A stretch of 49,133 bases of DNA from Candidatus Coprenecus stercoripullorum (GTDB lineage Bacteria; Bacteroidota; Bacteroidia; Bacteroidales; UBA932). Made by a program: the position numbers and the translations under genes. The notes under the pieces are model-generated. The model did no database searches, had not been told where the DNA came from, and saw nothing but the letters and a program-made list of their open reading frames with translations. The DNA is taken from positions 1 to 49,133 of the forward strand of contig DVLA01000055.1 in NCBI GenBank assembly GCA_018715745.1, given 5' to 3'. The first letter of the stretch is position 1. Every line of letters starts with the position of its first letter. This document shows positions 10,072-18,585 of this stretch, piece by piece.

Positions 10072-11783
10072 AAGAGTATCTTGATTTTAAGAAAGCCCGG
10101 TGCAAGGACTGCTACAAGTGCCTGCGGGACTGTCCTGTCAAGGCCATAGAGGTTAAGGACCATCAGGCAAGGATAATAAAGGAGAGATGTATTCTTTGCG
10201 GACGCTGTACCGTAGTATGCCCGCAGAATGCCAAGATTGTGCATAGTGAGAAGGATGTTGTCGAAGATCTGCTGCTTTCAGGGGCTGAAGTGGTGGCAAG
10301 CGTGGCCCCTTCTTTTGTATCCTCTTTCCATATAGGCAGTTTCGCCGCAATGGAGAAAGTCCTTTACAAAATCGGATTTTCCTTTGCGGAGGAGACGTCG
10401 GTAGGGGCCAATGTGGTTACGAAAGAGTACGCGAGGCTGATGAGTACAGGCAAGTATTCAAATTTTATTACATCCGCCTGTCCGGCCCTCTGCCGCCTGA
10501 TTCAGGAGTATCATCCCGATGCCTTGAAGTATCTGGCCCAGGTGGATTCGCCCATGGTGGCCCATGCCAAGATTATCAAGGCCGAGCATCCTCAGGCGAA
10601 AATAGTGTTTATCGGCCCGTGCATAGCCAAGAAAAGGGAGGCGTATGAGAGCGGGCTTGTAGACGGGGTGCTTACTTTCGAGGATCTCAGGGCCCTTATG
10701 GTTGAAAGGGGGCTTGTTTTCGACGAGGCGGATTCGTGGGGCGGTACCCCGAGCTGCAGGACCGGTTATGCAAACAAATCAAAGGCTTATCCTATACGCA
10801 GGGGTATAATCCATTCGTTTGAAAGACGTCCTGCCGGATACGAATATTTTGCCGTGGACGGGCCTGAAAGGTGTGTTACGGTGTTGGAGAATATCGACAA
10901 GGTGCAGGGCGTGTTTTTCGAGATGAACATGTGCGAGAATGCTTGCGTGGGCGGGCCGTGCAGCATGGTAGACGAGGGTGGAGCGGTAAAGGCCGCTTTC
11001 GACGTGCGCACTTATGTACGCAAGGAATGCGAGTCCATGCCGCCTGAAAGGGATGACCTGCAATTGCCGGATGTGAATATCGCAAAAGCCTATCCGAAAA
11101 TAGGCGGGACCGGCAGTATGCCTACGGAAGAGCAGATCATCGAGATTCTGAGGAAGACAGGGAAGACGAGGCCGGAGGATGAACTGGATTGCGGGGCGTG
11201 CGGATACCGTTCGTGCAGGGAAAAGGCCTGGGCCGTATTCAACGGTTATGCGGGAATAGAGATATGCCTGCCGTTCATGAGGGAAAGGGCGGAGTCCATG
11301 TCCTATGAGATTATCCATAACTCACCAGAAGGAATCGTGGTCATAGACAGGGATATGAATATCGTAGACATTAATGCCAAGGCCAAAGAGCTTCTCGGCA
11401 TTACGGCTGTCAGCCTGAAGGGTATGCCTGCGGTGGACTTTTTCAACCCGTCGGAGTTCCTGATAGCTTATTCGGAGGGCAAACCTTTGGTTCACAAGCG
11501 TATATATGTTATGGAGACAAAGAAGCATATCGATTTGTCCATAAGCATATTGAAAAATAACGACATTCTCTTCGGCATAATGAAGGATGTGACTGATCAG
11601 GTTTGTTATAACGAAAGACTGTCGAAGATGAAGATGGAAACCCTGGTGACGACGGATGAGATGATAAAGAAACAAATGCGGGTTGCACAGGAGATAGCAT
11701 CCCTGCTCGGAGAGACTACGGCGGAGACCAAGGTGGCTTTGCTTAAACTTAAGAAAACGCTTCAACAGGAAGAAGATAAATGA
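10068..11783 (+). CDS. Putative sensory [FeFe]-hydrogenase (HydS-like, group C): 2x[4Fe-4S] ferredoxin domain, H-cluster domain, Cys-rich Fe-S domain, PAS domain, C-terminal helix
   Basis: CKDCYKCLRDCPVKAI and CILCGRCTVVCP; H-cluster motifs TSACPAL, GPCIAKKREAYE, EMNMCENACVGGPCS; CGACGYRSCREKA; PAS-like SYEIIHNSPEGIVVIDRDMNIVDINAKAKELLG. Confidence 0.9.
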   Translation: MKEYLDFKKARCKDCYKCLRDCPVKAIEVKDHQARIIKERCILCGRCTVVCPQNAKIVHSEKDVVEDLLLSGAEVVASVAPSFVSSFHIGSFAAMEKVLYKIGFSFAEETSVGANVVTKEYARLMSTGKYSNFITSACPALCRLIQEYHPDALKYLAQVDSPMVAHAKIIKAEHPQAKIVFIGPCIAKKREAYESGLVDGVLTFEDLRALMVERGLVFDEADSWGGTPSCRTGYANKSKAYPIRRGIIHSFERRPAGYEYFAVDGPERCVTVLENIDKVQGVFFEMNMCENACVGGPCSMVDEGGAVKAAFDVRTYVRKECESMPPERDDLQLPDVNIAKAYPKIGGTGSMPTEEQIIEILRKTGKTRPEDELDCGACGYRSCREKAWAVFNGYAGIEICLPFMRERAESMSYEIIHNSPEGIVVIDRDMNIVDINAKAKELLGITAVSLKGMPAVDFFNPSEFLIAYSEGKPLVHKRIYVMETKKHIDLSISILKNNDILFGIMKDVTDQVCYNERLSKMKMETLVTTDEMIKKQMRVAQEIASLLGETTAETKVALLKLKKTLQQEEDK

Positions 11784-12946
11784 TGACCGACCCATTTGTA
11801 GAGTACGGATATGTCTCTTTGAACAAGTACGGAGAAGAGCTTTGCGGCGACAAGGTTGAATGTACTTCCAGCCACGGGCATATTACCGTGGTTCTCGCGG
11901 ACGGGCTGGGCAGCGGTGTGAAGGCTAACATATTGTCTACCTTGTCTTCCAAGATATTGTGTACAATGGTTGACAATGATATGCCGATTGAAGAGTGTGT
12001 GGAGACCATGATACAGACCCTTCCGGTATGCAAGGTGCGGGGGGTGGCGTATTCGACATTCTCTGTCATACATGTGGACATGGAAGGCAGGGGCAATCTT
12101 TTCGAATTCGACAACCCGCAGGCAATATATTATCATGACGGGCATTGCCGGGATTTCGAGAGGACACCTATGGATGTGCTGGGCAAGAAGGTGTACCATA
12201 CGAAGCTCGCCCTTGAGGAAAATGATGCCGTGCTGATAATGTCCGACGGTACGATACATGCCGGTATCGGTATGGTACTGAATTTCGGGTGGGACAGGAA
12301 AGAGATAATGGAGCATCTCGACAGGAACATCAAGCCTGGGATGTCCGCCCGTTGTATAGCATGGTTGCTGGCATCGGCATGCAATGACCTGTATATGGAC
12401 AAGCCCGGGGACGATACTACCGTTGCCGCATTGAGGTTGCGCAGGGCCTGCCGCGTCCATCTGATGGTCGGCCCTCCGGTAGACAAGGAAAAGGATGACT
12501 ACTATGTCTCCCGTTTCATGGAAGGGAACTGCAAGAAGATAGTATGCGGCGGAACGACATCGCAGGTTGTATCACGCTATCTCAAGACTTCCGTGAGGAC
12601 CAGTCTCGACTTTCCGGACAAGGATGTGCCCCCCATAGGGTATATAGACGGTATAGACCTTACGACGGAAGGTGTAATAACGTTAAGGAAGCTGTTGGAC
12701 CTGTGCGATAAATATGTTTCATCCAATGACCTTTCCCCCAAGACGTTCAACAAGAAAGACGGGGCGTCCCTGCTGGCGGAGATGCTGCTTGAGGAAGCCA
12801 CGCACGTTACCTTTTTCGTCGGACAGGGCATGAACAAGGCCCATCAGGGGCTGCCTATCGACATTACCATGAAGCTGAAACTTGTGGAAAGACTTGCAGC
12901 GAACCTGGAAGCGGCGGGGAAAGTGGTGGAGATACACTATATGTGA
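11780..12946 (+). CDS. SpoIIE/PP2C-type serine/threonine phosphatase with C-terminal extension
   Basis: LADGLGSG, MSDGTIHAG, PGDDTTVAALRL metal-binding Asp motifs; about 165 further residues after the phosphatase domain. Confidence 0.88.
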   Translation: MMTDPFVEYGYVSLNKYGEELCGDKVECTSSHGHITVVLADGLGSGVKANILSTLSSKILCTMVDNDMPIEECVETMIQTLPVCKVRGVAYSTFSVIHVDMEGRGNLFEFDNPQAIYYHDGHCRDFERTPMDVLGKKVYHTKLALEENDAVLIMSDGTIHAGIGMVLNFGWDRKEIMEHLDRNIKPGMSARCIAWLLASACNDLYMDKPGDDTTVAALRLRRACRVHLMVGPPVDKEKDDYYVSRFMEGNCKKIVCGGTTSQVVSRYLKTSVRTSLDFPDKDVPPIGYIDGIDLTTEGVITLRKLLDLCDKYVSSNDLSPKTFNKKDGASLLAEMLLEEATHVTFFVGQGMNKAHQGLPIDITMKLKLVERLAANLEAAGKVVEIHYM

Positions 12947-13648
12947 TTATTCCCGTCCCGTTGTTGGGAATGTGACTGATTCCAGGACCTGTATGTTCTC
13001 GATATTCCCCTTTTTATCGTAGACGGTCTGTTTTACGCAGCCTATGCCTTTGGCGTACCAAGTCTTTACGGTATTTGTCCTGGTGCCGATTATCCTGGTC
13101 TCCTGTTTCTCTTCGATGAGCCAGCAGTCGAAAGTGCCTGCCGGTACGGATATGCTGTCATGGTCCGTGATTTTCCTGTCGATGGTGCGGATGGTCGATC
13201 CCATCCGTCCGACCTTTACTTCAATGATTCCGTCGGGAATATCCGTCCCCACCGAAAGTTCAGGAGGGATGGAACTTGCATCACCCTTTGAAATAAGATC
13301 CTGTACCCTCATGACTTTCGCCGCATCGTGCATGCGTGAAACAGTTGTCTCCCCGCCTACTGTCACTTCCATTTCTATGCCGTTCCCGTCGAACATTGCG
13401 CTTCCGTCAGCATTGAAGAAAGTCTGGTCGAAAACTACGCGGCCCTTTTCAAGGGTCCCTTCTGCCTCGGCTACTTTGATTACATAATAGCTTTGAATCA
13501 TGTTGTCCGCATCATAGTTTGCATAACGCAACTCCATCCCCGGAGTTATGGGGCAGAACCCGGATCTGTCATAGCCGGCTGCTGTCAGGCTGCATGCGAA
13601 AAGCATGGCAACCATTATGGAAATGATGCGATCAGTCGTTGTTGTCAT
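12947..13648 (-). CDS. Secreted protein, TapB/DUF3108-like family
   Basis: Signal peptide MTTTTDRIISIMVAMLFACSLTAAG; GMELRYANYDADN, ISVPAGTFDCWLIEE, TWYAKGIGCVKQTVYDKKG pattern. Confidence 0.65.
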   Translation of the reverse strand: MTTTTDRIISIMVAMLFACSLTAAGYDRSGFCPITPGMELRYANYDADNMIQSYYVIKVAEAEGTLEKGRVVFDQTFFNADGSAMFDGNGIEMEVTVGGETTVSRMHDAAKVMRVQDLISKGDASSIPPELSVGTDIPDGIIEVKVGRMGSTIRTIDRKITDHDSISVPAGTFDCWLIEEKQETRIIGTRTNTVKTWYAKGIGCVKQTVYDKKGNIENIQVLESVTFPTTGRE

Positions 13649-14912
13649 TGTTCTTGTTTCTGGTTACCAGTACCTTGTCTATGCGTGCCCCGTCCATGTC
13701 CACCACTTCAAAGGTGAAGCCGTTCCATGTTGCCTTTTCTCCCGAGTGCGGGACATGTTCGAGCAGTTCGAGTATCAGCCCTCCTACCGTGTTGTAGTCG
13801 TTGTCCGCAGACAGTTCCTCCAGGTCGAAGTGGGCCAGGAAATCGTAGAACGAACATTGTCCGTCTACAAGCCAGCCGTCCCCGGCCTTTCTTTCGATGA
13901 TATCCGGCTCGTCTTCGTCAATTGAACCGATGAGCCCTTCAAGTATGTCCTTGTATGTGACGATACCCTGGCACACCCCGAATTCATCGCAGACCAGCCC
14001 GTAGGATACATGCTGTTCCTTCATCTGCTCAAGGACATTGTAGATGTCGGTATATTCATGGAAATATTGTACCGGGCGGATGATCTTGTCTATATCGAAG
14101 CCGTCCTTTTCCAGCTTCCCGAAAAGGTCTTTAAGGTAGACGACTCCCACTATATTGTCGAGGCTGCCTTCCCCTACGGGATAGACTTCGAATAGATTCT
14201 CCTGGACAGTGGTATTTATTTCCTCCTTGGTCATGTTCCTGTCTATCCATACAATCTCGTTGCGGCTGGTCATTATGGATTCTATGTCCCTGTCTCCAAG
14301 ATAGAATACCCGTTCTACTATATCCTGCTCCACTTCCTGTACCTCCCCGTCTTCCTTGCCTTCCGCAATCATGGACTTTATTTCCTCTTCTGTCACTTTC
14401 GATTCCTTTTCGGAAATTCTCAGGATTTTCGAAATCCCGTTTGTGGTCTTTTCAAGAATCCATACGAAAGGGCTTGCAATCCACGACAGTACCAGCATGG
14501 GGCCGGACATGGCCTTGGTGATCCTCTCCGGAGCGCTCATGCCGATCCTTTTTGGTATAAGCTCTCCGAGGATGATGGACAGGAATGTTACGATAACGAC
14601 GATAATTGTCTCCGCCACGGCTTCTGCCGAAGATGCTCCGACGCCTGCGCCGATGAGGACCGCAGCCAGATCGTCCGCAATCTTCTCTCCCGAAAAGAGA
14701 CCGGTCAGAATACCTATCAGTGTTATCCCTATCTGTACGGTAGAAAGAAACCTGCTTGGCTTGTCTATGAGGTTCAGTGCTGTTTTGGCTGACTTGCTTC
14801 CTCGTTTTACGTCAGCGCTGATACTTGATTTCTTGGCGCGTACCAATGCCATCTCGCTCATGGAGAACAGTCCGTTGAGGAAGATAAGCAGTAGAATTAT
14901 TACAATTTCCAT
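13632..14912 (-). CDS. Hemolysin/CNNM (CorC-type) family protein with CBS and transporter-associated domains
   Basis: N-terminal DUF21-like helices (FLNGLFSMSEMALVRAKKSSI), ELIPKRIGMSAPERI, CBS-type region, transporter-associated C-terminal region. Confidence 0.92.
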   Translation of the reverse strand: MEIVIILLLIFLNGLFSMSEMALVRAKKSSISADVKRGSKSAKTALNLIDKPSRFLSTVQIGITLIGILTGLFSGEKIADDLAAVLIGAGVGASSAEAVAETIIVVIVTFLSIILGELIPKRIGMSAPERITKAMSGPMLVLSWIASPFVWILEKTTNGISKILRISEKESKVTEEEIKSMIAEGKEDGEVQEVEQDIVERVFYLGDRDIESIMTSRNEIVWIDRNMTKEEINTTVQENLFEVYPVGEGSLDNIVGVVYLKDLFGKLEKDGFDIDKIIRPVQYFHEYTDIYNVLEQMKEQHVSYGLVCDEFGVCQGIVTYKDILEGLIGSIDEDEPDIIERKAGDGWLVDGQCSFYDFLAHFDLEELSADNDYNTVGGLILELLEHVPHSGEKATWNGFTFEVVDMDGARIDKVLVTRNKNNDNND

Positions 14913-14928
14913 ATATGTTCAGTCGGCA

Positions 14929-14936
14929 CAAAAATA
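14929..14936 (-). promoter_or_regulatory. Candidate -7 box (TATTTTTG on minus strand) for the CNNM gene
   Basis: CAAAAATA on plus strand just upstream of the 14912 start; no matching -33 box seen. Confidence 0.35.
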
Positions 14937-14949
14937 GATAAATTTTGCG

Positions 14950-15522
14950 TCATTCGCCATTTTTGATCATTTTGTCAAAACAATGGCGGCAAAGGGGCTC
15001 GTAAATGTCTTTTTCCCCGAGTTCTACGAGTCTGTCGCTTTTTGTGAGCCTGTGGGAACGCAGGGCCGGGTCACCGCAGCGGACACATATTGCATGGACT
15101 TTGTCTACATGCTCTGCCACAGCCATAAGGGCAGGCATCGGACCGAAAGGCTTTCCGAGGTAGTCCATGTCAAGCCCTGCTGCTATTACGCGGATACCCT
15201 GGGATGCAAGGATGTTGCATACGTCCACGATTCCTTCGTCAAAAAACTGGGCTTCGTCTATACCGACTACATCGACCTCTGACGCAAGCAGAAGGATGCT
15301 TGCGGAAGATTCGACAGGGGTAGAGCGGATCGAGTTGGAGTCGTGGGATACGACCTCTTCTTCCGAATATCTGGTATCGACTGCCGGCTTGAATATCTCC
15401 ACCCTTAGATGGGCGATCTCCGCCCTGCGCAGCCTTCTTATAAGTTCTTCCGTTTTTCCGGAAAACATGGAGCCGCAAATGACCTCGATCTGTCCCGGTT
15501 TTTTTGCGTTTTCTAAAAACAT
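14950..15522 (-). CDS. tdk: Thymidine kinase
   Basis: [42 protein letters not shown], CxxC zinc-ribbon residues. Confidence 0.97.
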   Translation of the reverse strand: MFLENAKKPGQIEVICGSMFSGKTEELIRRLRRAEIAHLRVEIFKPAVDTRYSEEEVVSHDSNSIRSTPVESSASILLLASEVDVVGIDEAQFFDEGIVDVCNILASQGIRVIAAGLDMDYLGKPFGPMPALMAVAEHVDKVHAICVRCGDPALRSHRLTKSDRLVELGEKDIYEPLCRHCFDKMIKNGE

Positions 15523-15527
15523 TTCCC

Positions 15528-15558
15528 TATTTTTGTCATTGATCAGTTTACAAAGTTA
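15528..15558. promoter_or_regulatory. Facing -7 boxes of divergent promoters: TATTTTTG (+, 15528-15535) and TAACTTTG (-, 15551-15558)
   Basis: Both match TAnnTTTG and sit in the tdk/15573 divergent gap; -33 boxes not convincing. Confidence 0.5.
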
Positions 15559-15572
15559 TATAAAAAAGGACA

Positions 15573-16145
15573 ATGCAGAGTAAGGGTTCAGATATCGGAA
15601 AGGCATTTGAAAATGTTGCCGGGGCTCTGACAGCGGAGCTCCGTTCACTCAGGATGGAGGTAGATGCCTTGCGGGAAGAGCTTTCGCTCTTGCGCAGACA
15701 GATACGGCAGACTCCGGCTGCCGTGGCGGAAACCGCCGCGACAGACAGGCCTTCGGCCTCTCCTGCAGGGGACGTCCCGGACACTGCGGCCTTTTCTTCA
15801 GGAAGCCGCACCGGAGCCGGGAATACTGGTCCGGAAAGGCCTGCCGTTTTCACCCGGGGATTCTACGGAGGCGGGCATGCGGCTGCCCAGGCATGGCGGA
15901 CAGACATACCGGGGGCAAGGGTGGAAGATGTCCGAGAGGCCTTCTCCCTGAATGATACGGCCTATTTTGTAAGGGAACTGTTCGGGTCCGACAGAGAGCA
16001 GTTCGATCTGACTGTGGAGCGGATTAACGATACTCTTTCATTCGAGGACGTTGTATCCGATATGAGGGCGGCTTTTCCCGAGTGGGATGAAAGTTCTGAT
16101 GAGGTATACAGGTTCTATATGGCCGTAAGGCGGAAGTACAGGTAG
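15573..16145 (+). CDS. Hypothetical protein: N-terminal coiled coil, Ala/Pro/Ser-rich linker, conserved-looking C-terminal domain
   Basis: LRSLRMEVDALREELSLLRRQIRQ heptads; NDTAYFVRELFGSDREQFDLTVERIN C-terminal domain. Confidence 0.8.
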   Translation: MQSKGSDIGKAFENVAGALTAELRSLRMEVDALREELSLLRRQIRQTPAAVAETAATDRPSASPAGDVPDTAAFSSGSRTGAGNTGPERPAVFTRGFYGGGHAAAQAWRTDIPGARVEDVREAFSLNDTAYFVRELFGSDREQFDLTVERINDTLSFEDVVSDMRAAFPEWDESSDEVYRFYMAVRRKYR

Positions 16146-16149
16146 GATT

Positions 16150-16854
16150 ATGGGGAAATTATATCTTGTGCCTACACCTGTGGGCAATCTTATGGACATG
16201 ACTTTCAGGGCTGTGGAGGTCCTGAAGTCCGTGCAGGTGATTCTGGCTGAAGATACCAGGACTACATCCGTGCTGTTGAAGAGGTATGGAATAGTTACCC
16301 GGATGGAGTCCTTCCACAAGTTCAACGAACATGCAAAGGTCGCCCCCGTGAGTGACAGAATCGCCGGGGGTATTGATATGGCGCTTGTTACGGACGCAGG
16401 GACTCCTGCAATATCGGATCCTGGCTTTCTGCTTGTCAGAGCCTGCATAGAGAAGGGAGTATGTGTCGAGACCCTGCCTGGGGCCACTGCATTTGTGCCG
16501 GCCCTTGTAGATTCGGGCCTTCCTGCCGACCGTTTCGTTTTCGAGGGTTTCCTGCCTGTGAAAAAGGGCAGGCGTACAAGGCTGGCCGTCCTGGCCGAAG
16601 AAAGCAGGACAATGGTGTTTTATGAGTCCCCTTACAGGCTTGCCGGGACACTGGCCGATCTGGCGGAAGTCATGGGGGACGGGCGCAGGTGCTCCGTCAC
16701 CCGCGAGATAAGCAAACTGCATGAAGAGACCCGGCGCGGCACCTTGTCGCTTATGGCCGGATGGTTCAGGGAAAATCCTCCCAAAGGGGAGATTGTATTA
16801 ATAGTAGAGGGGAAAGACTATGAGGGGAAAGGAAAGAAACCGGAAGATTCATGA
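16150..16854 (+). CDS. rsmI: 16S rRNA (cytidine(1402)-2'-O)-methyltransferase
   Basis: GKLYLVPTPVGNLMDMTFRAVEVLKSVQVILAEDTRTT, DAGTPAISDPGF, TLPGATAFVPALVDSGLP. Confidence 0.97.
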   Translation: MGKLYLVPTPVGNLMDMTFRAVEVLKSVQVILAEDTRTTSVLLKRYGIVTRMESFHKFNEHAKVAPVSDRIAGGIDMALVTDAGTPAISDPGFLLVRACIEKGVCVETLPGATAFVPALVDSGLPADRFVFEGFLPVKKGRRTRLAVLAEESRTMVFYESPYRLAGTLADLAEVMGDGRRCSVTREISKLHEETRRGTLSLMAGWFRENPPKGEIVLIVEGKDYEGKGKKPEDS

Positions 16855-17605
16855 AGCCTTGTCCAAAGGCGTGGTGGCATTGGTGTTCCTGATGCTTGCC
16901 GTACAATTCGCGTTTTTCATTGTCAGGGCCGCAGACTCGTGTACGAGGCAGGTGGCGGCTGTCTCTTCTTCTGCAGATTCGGCAGTGACTGTCCCTGCGG
17001 CAGGCATTCCGTCTGCAAGGGATTCCGTTATGCGGCAGCAATTGCCTGAAGCCATTCCTGATGTCGGAAGAAAACCGGCGCCGGCCGTCATTCCTGGCAC
17101 TGGCAGTGACCTTGGGGACAATATCCATATCTCCTGCAGGCGGCAGGAGCCGGAAGCCGTGGAATATGTCTATGACGGCTGGAAATGGGACAATGTGGAA
17201 TTGAATTCGGCAGACAGCGCCGCGCTTGTCGGCCTGCCAGGAATCGGTCCGTATTACGCCCGGAAGATACTGCAGTACAGGGAAAGGCTGTGGGGCTCTT
17301 TTGCGTCTGTTTACCAATTGTTGGAAATAAGGGGAATAGATACGTCTCTGATGGCGCTAATCAAGGACATGATATATATCGAGCCGTCATCTGTCAGGTA
17401 CATCGACCTGTCGTCCCTGAGCGTTGACTCAATGTCAGCGCATCCCTATATAGGCCCGTATGCGGCCAAAGGGATAGACAGATACAGGAGAATGAAGGGC
17501 GGGGGAAGGATAGATGTGGATGAACTGGTATCTAACGGGATTGTCCGCGAATCCTCCGCAAGGAGGCTTAAACTGTATATCAGGGAATATGAAAATATTT
17601 TATAA
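16820..17605 (+). CDS. Membrane-anchored helix-hairpin-helix (ComEA-like) protein
   Basis: Cationic N-terminus plus one TM segment; ELNSADSAALVGLPGIGPYYARKILQYRERLGS-like HhH and a second HhH-like copy SAHPYIGPYAAKGIDRYRR. Confidence 0.82.
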   Translation: MRGKERNRKIHEALSKGVVALVFLMLAVQFAFFIVRAADSCTRQVAAVSSSADSAVTVPAAGIPSARDSVMRQQLPEAIPDVGRKPAPAVIPGTGSDLGDNIHISCRRQEPEAVEYVYDGWKWDNVELNSADSAALVGLPGIGPYYARKILQYRERLWGSFASVYQLLEIRGIDTSLMALIKDMIYIEPSSVRYIDLSSLSVDSMSAHPYIGPYAAKGIDRYRRMKGGGRIDVDELVSNGIVRESSARRLKLYIREYENIL

Positions 17606-17621
17606 AAACTGGATAGATTCC

Positions 17622-17629
17622 TATATTTG
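17622..17629 (+). promoter_or_regulatory. Candidate -7 box TATATTTG upstream of the ABC transporter operon
   Basis: Match to TAnnTTTG about 38 bp upstream of the ATG at 17668. Confidence 0.5.
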
Positions 17630-17667
17630 CGGGCAGTAAACCTGAATTAACTCAATTTAAACGATAG

Positions 17668-18585
17668 ATGAATACGATTTCGTGCAGGAATATCGTCAAG
17701 AAGTTCGGAGACTATACGGCTCTGAACAATGTTTCGGTAGATGTTCCGAAAGGTACGGTTTTTGGCCTGCTCGGTCCGAACGGGGCCGGCAAGACTACGC
17801 TGATACGCATAATAAACCAGATTACCATTCCGGATTCCGGAGAAGTGTTTTTCGATGAACTCCCGCTGAGGCCCGACGATGTCTACAGGATAGGCTATCT
17901 TCCTGAAGAAAGGGGGCTGTATAAGAAGATGAAGGTAGGGGACCAGGCCATGTATCTTGCGAGGCTCAAGGGCCTGGGTTCGGCCGAGGCAATGAAGGAA
18001 CTCAAGAAGTGGTTTGTGAAATTCGGCATACAGGCCTGGTGGGACAAGAAGGTGGAGGAACTTTCAAAAGGCATGGCCCAGAAGATACAGTTCATCACTA
18101 CGGTGCTCCACAGACCGGAACTCCTTATCCTTGACGAGCCGTTTTCGGGGTTTGACCCGATAAACGTACAGTTGATCAGGAATGAGATACTTTCCATGAA
18201 GTCGGAAGGGGCGACCATCATACTGTCGACGCACAATATGGAGTCTGTCGAGGAAATGTGCGACAACATAGCGCTGATAAACAAATCCAACCTTGTTGTC
18301 ACCGGCGGGGTGGAGCAGATACGCAAGGAACACGGTAAAAACCAGGTGGAACTGATATACAGGGCGGATTCGCCGGCGGATTTCCGTACGGAGTGCTTTA
18401 CGGTATCTTCCGACGGTGAATTTAAAGGCAACAGGAAGGCCGTATTCGATGTGGCCGACGGTACGCCTTCAGCCAAAGTTCTGGAGGATATTCTGGCCTC
18501 CGGAACCGACGTGGTGTCATTCAGGGAACTGATACCGAGCATGAACGATATATTTATCAAATTAGTAAAAGGGGAGGGCAAATAA
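17668..18585 (+). CDS. ABC transporter ATP-binding protein (NatA-like)
   Basis: Walker A GLLGPNGAGKTTL, signature-like LSKGMAQKIQF, Walker B LLILDEPFSGFDP. Confidence 0.96.
   Translation: MNTISCRNIVKKFGDYTALNNVSVDVPKGTVFGLLGPNGAGKTTLIRIINQITIPDSGEVFFDELPLRPDDVYRIGYLPEERGLYKKMKVGDQAMYLARLKGLGSAEAMKELKKWFVKFGIQAWWDKKVEELSKGMAQKIQFITTVLHRPELLILDEPFSGFDPINVQLIRNEILSMKSEGATIILSTHNMESVEEMCDNIALINKSNLVVTGGVEQIRKEHGKNQVELIYRADSPADFRTECFTVSSDGEFKGNRKAVFDVADGTPSAKVLEDILASGTDVVSFRELIPSMNDIFIKLVKGEGK

Noticed and set aside
12947-12985. ATTCCC...GGGAAT inverted repeat at the phosphatase/TapB convergent junction
   Set aside because: Short stem inside coding sequence with no T-tract; not convincing as a terminator
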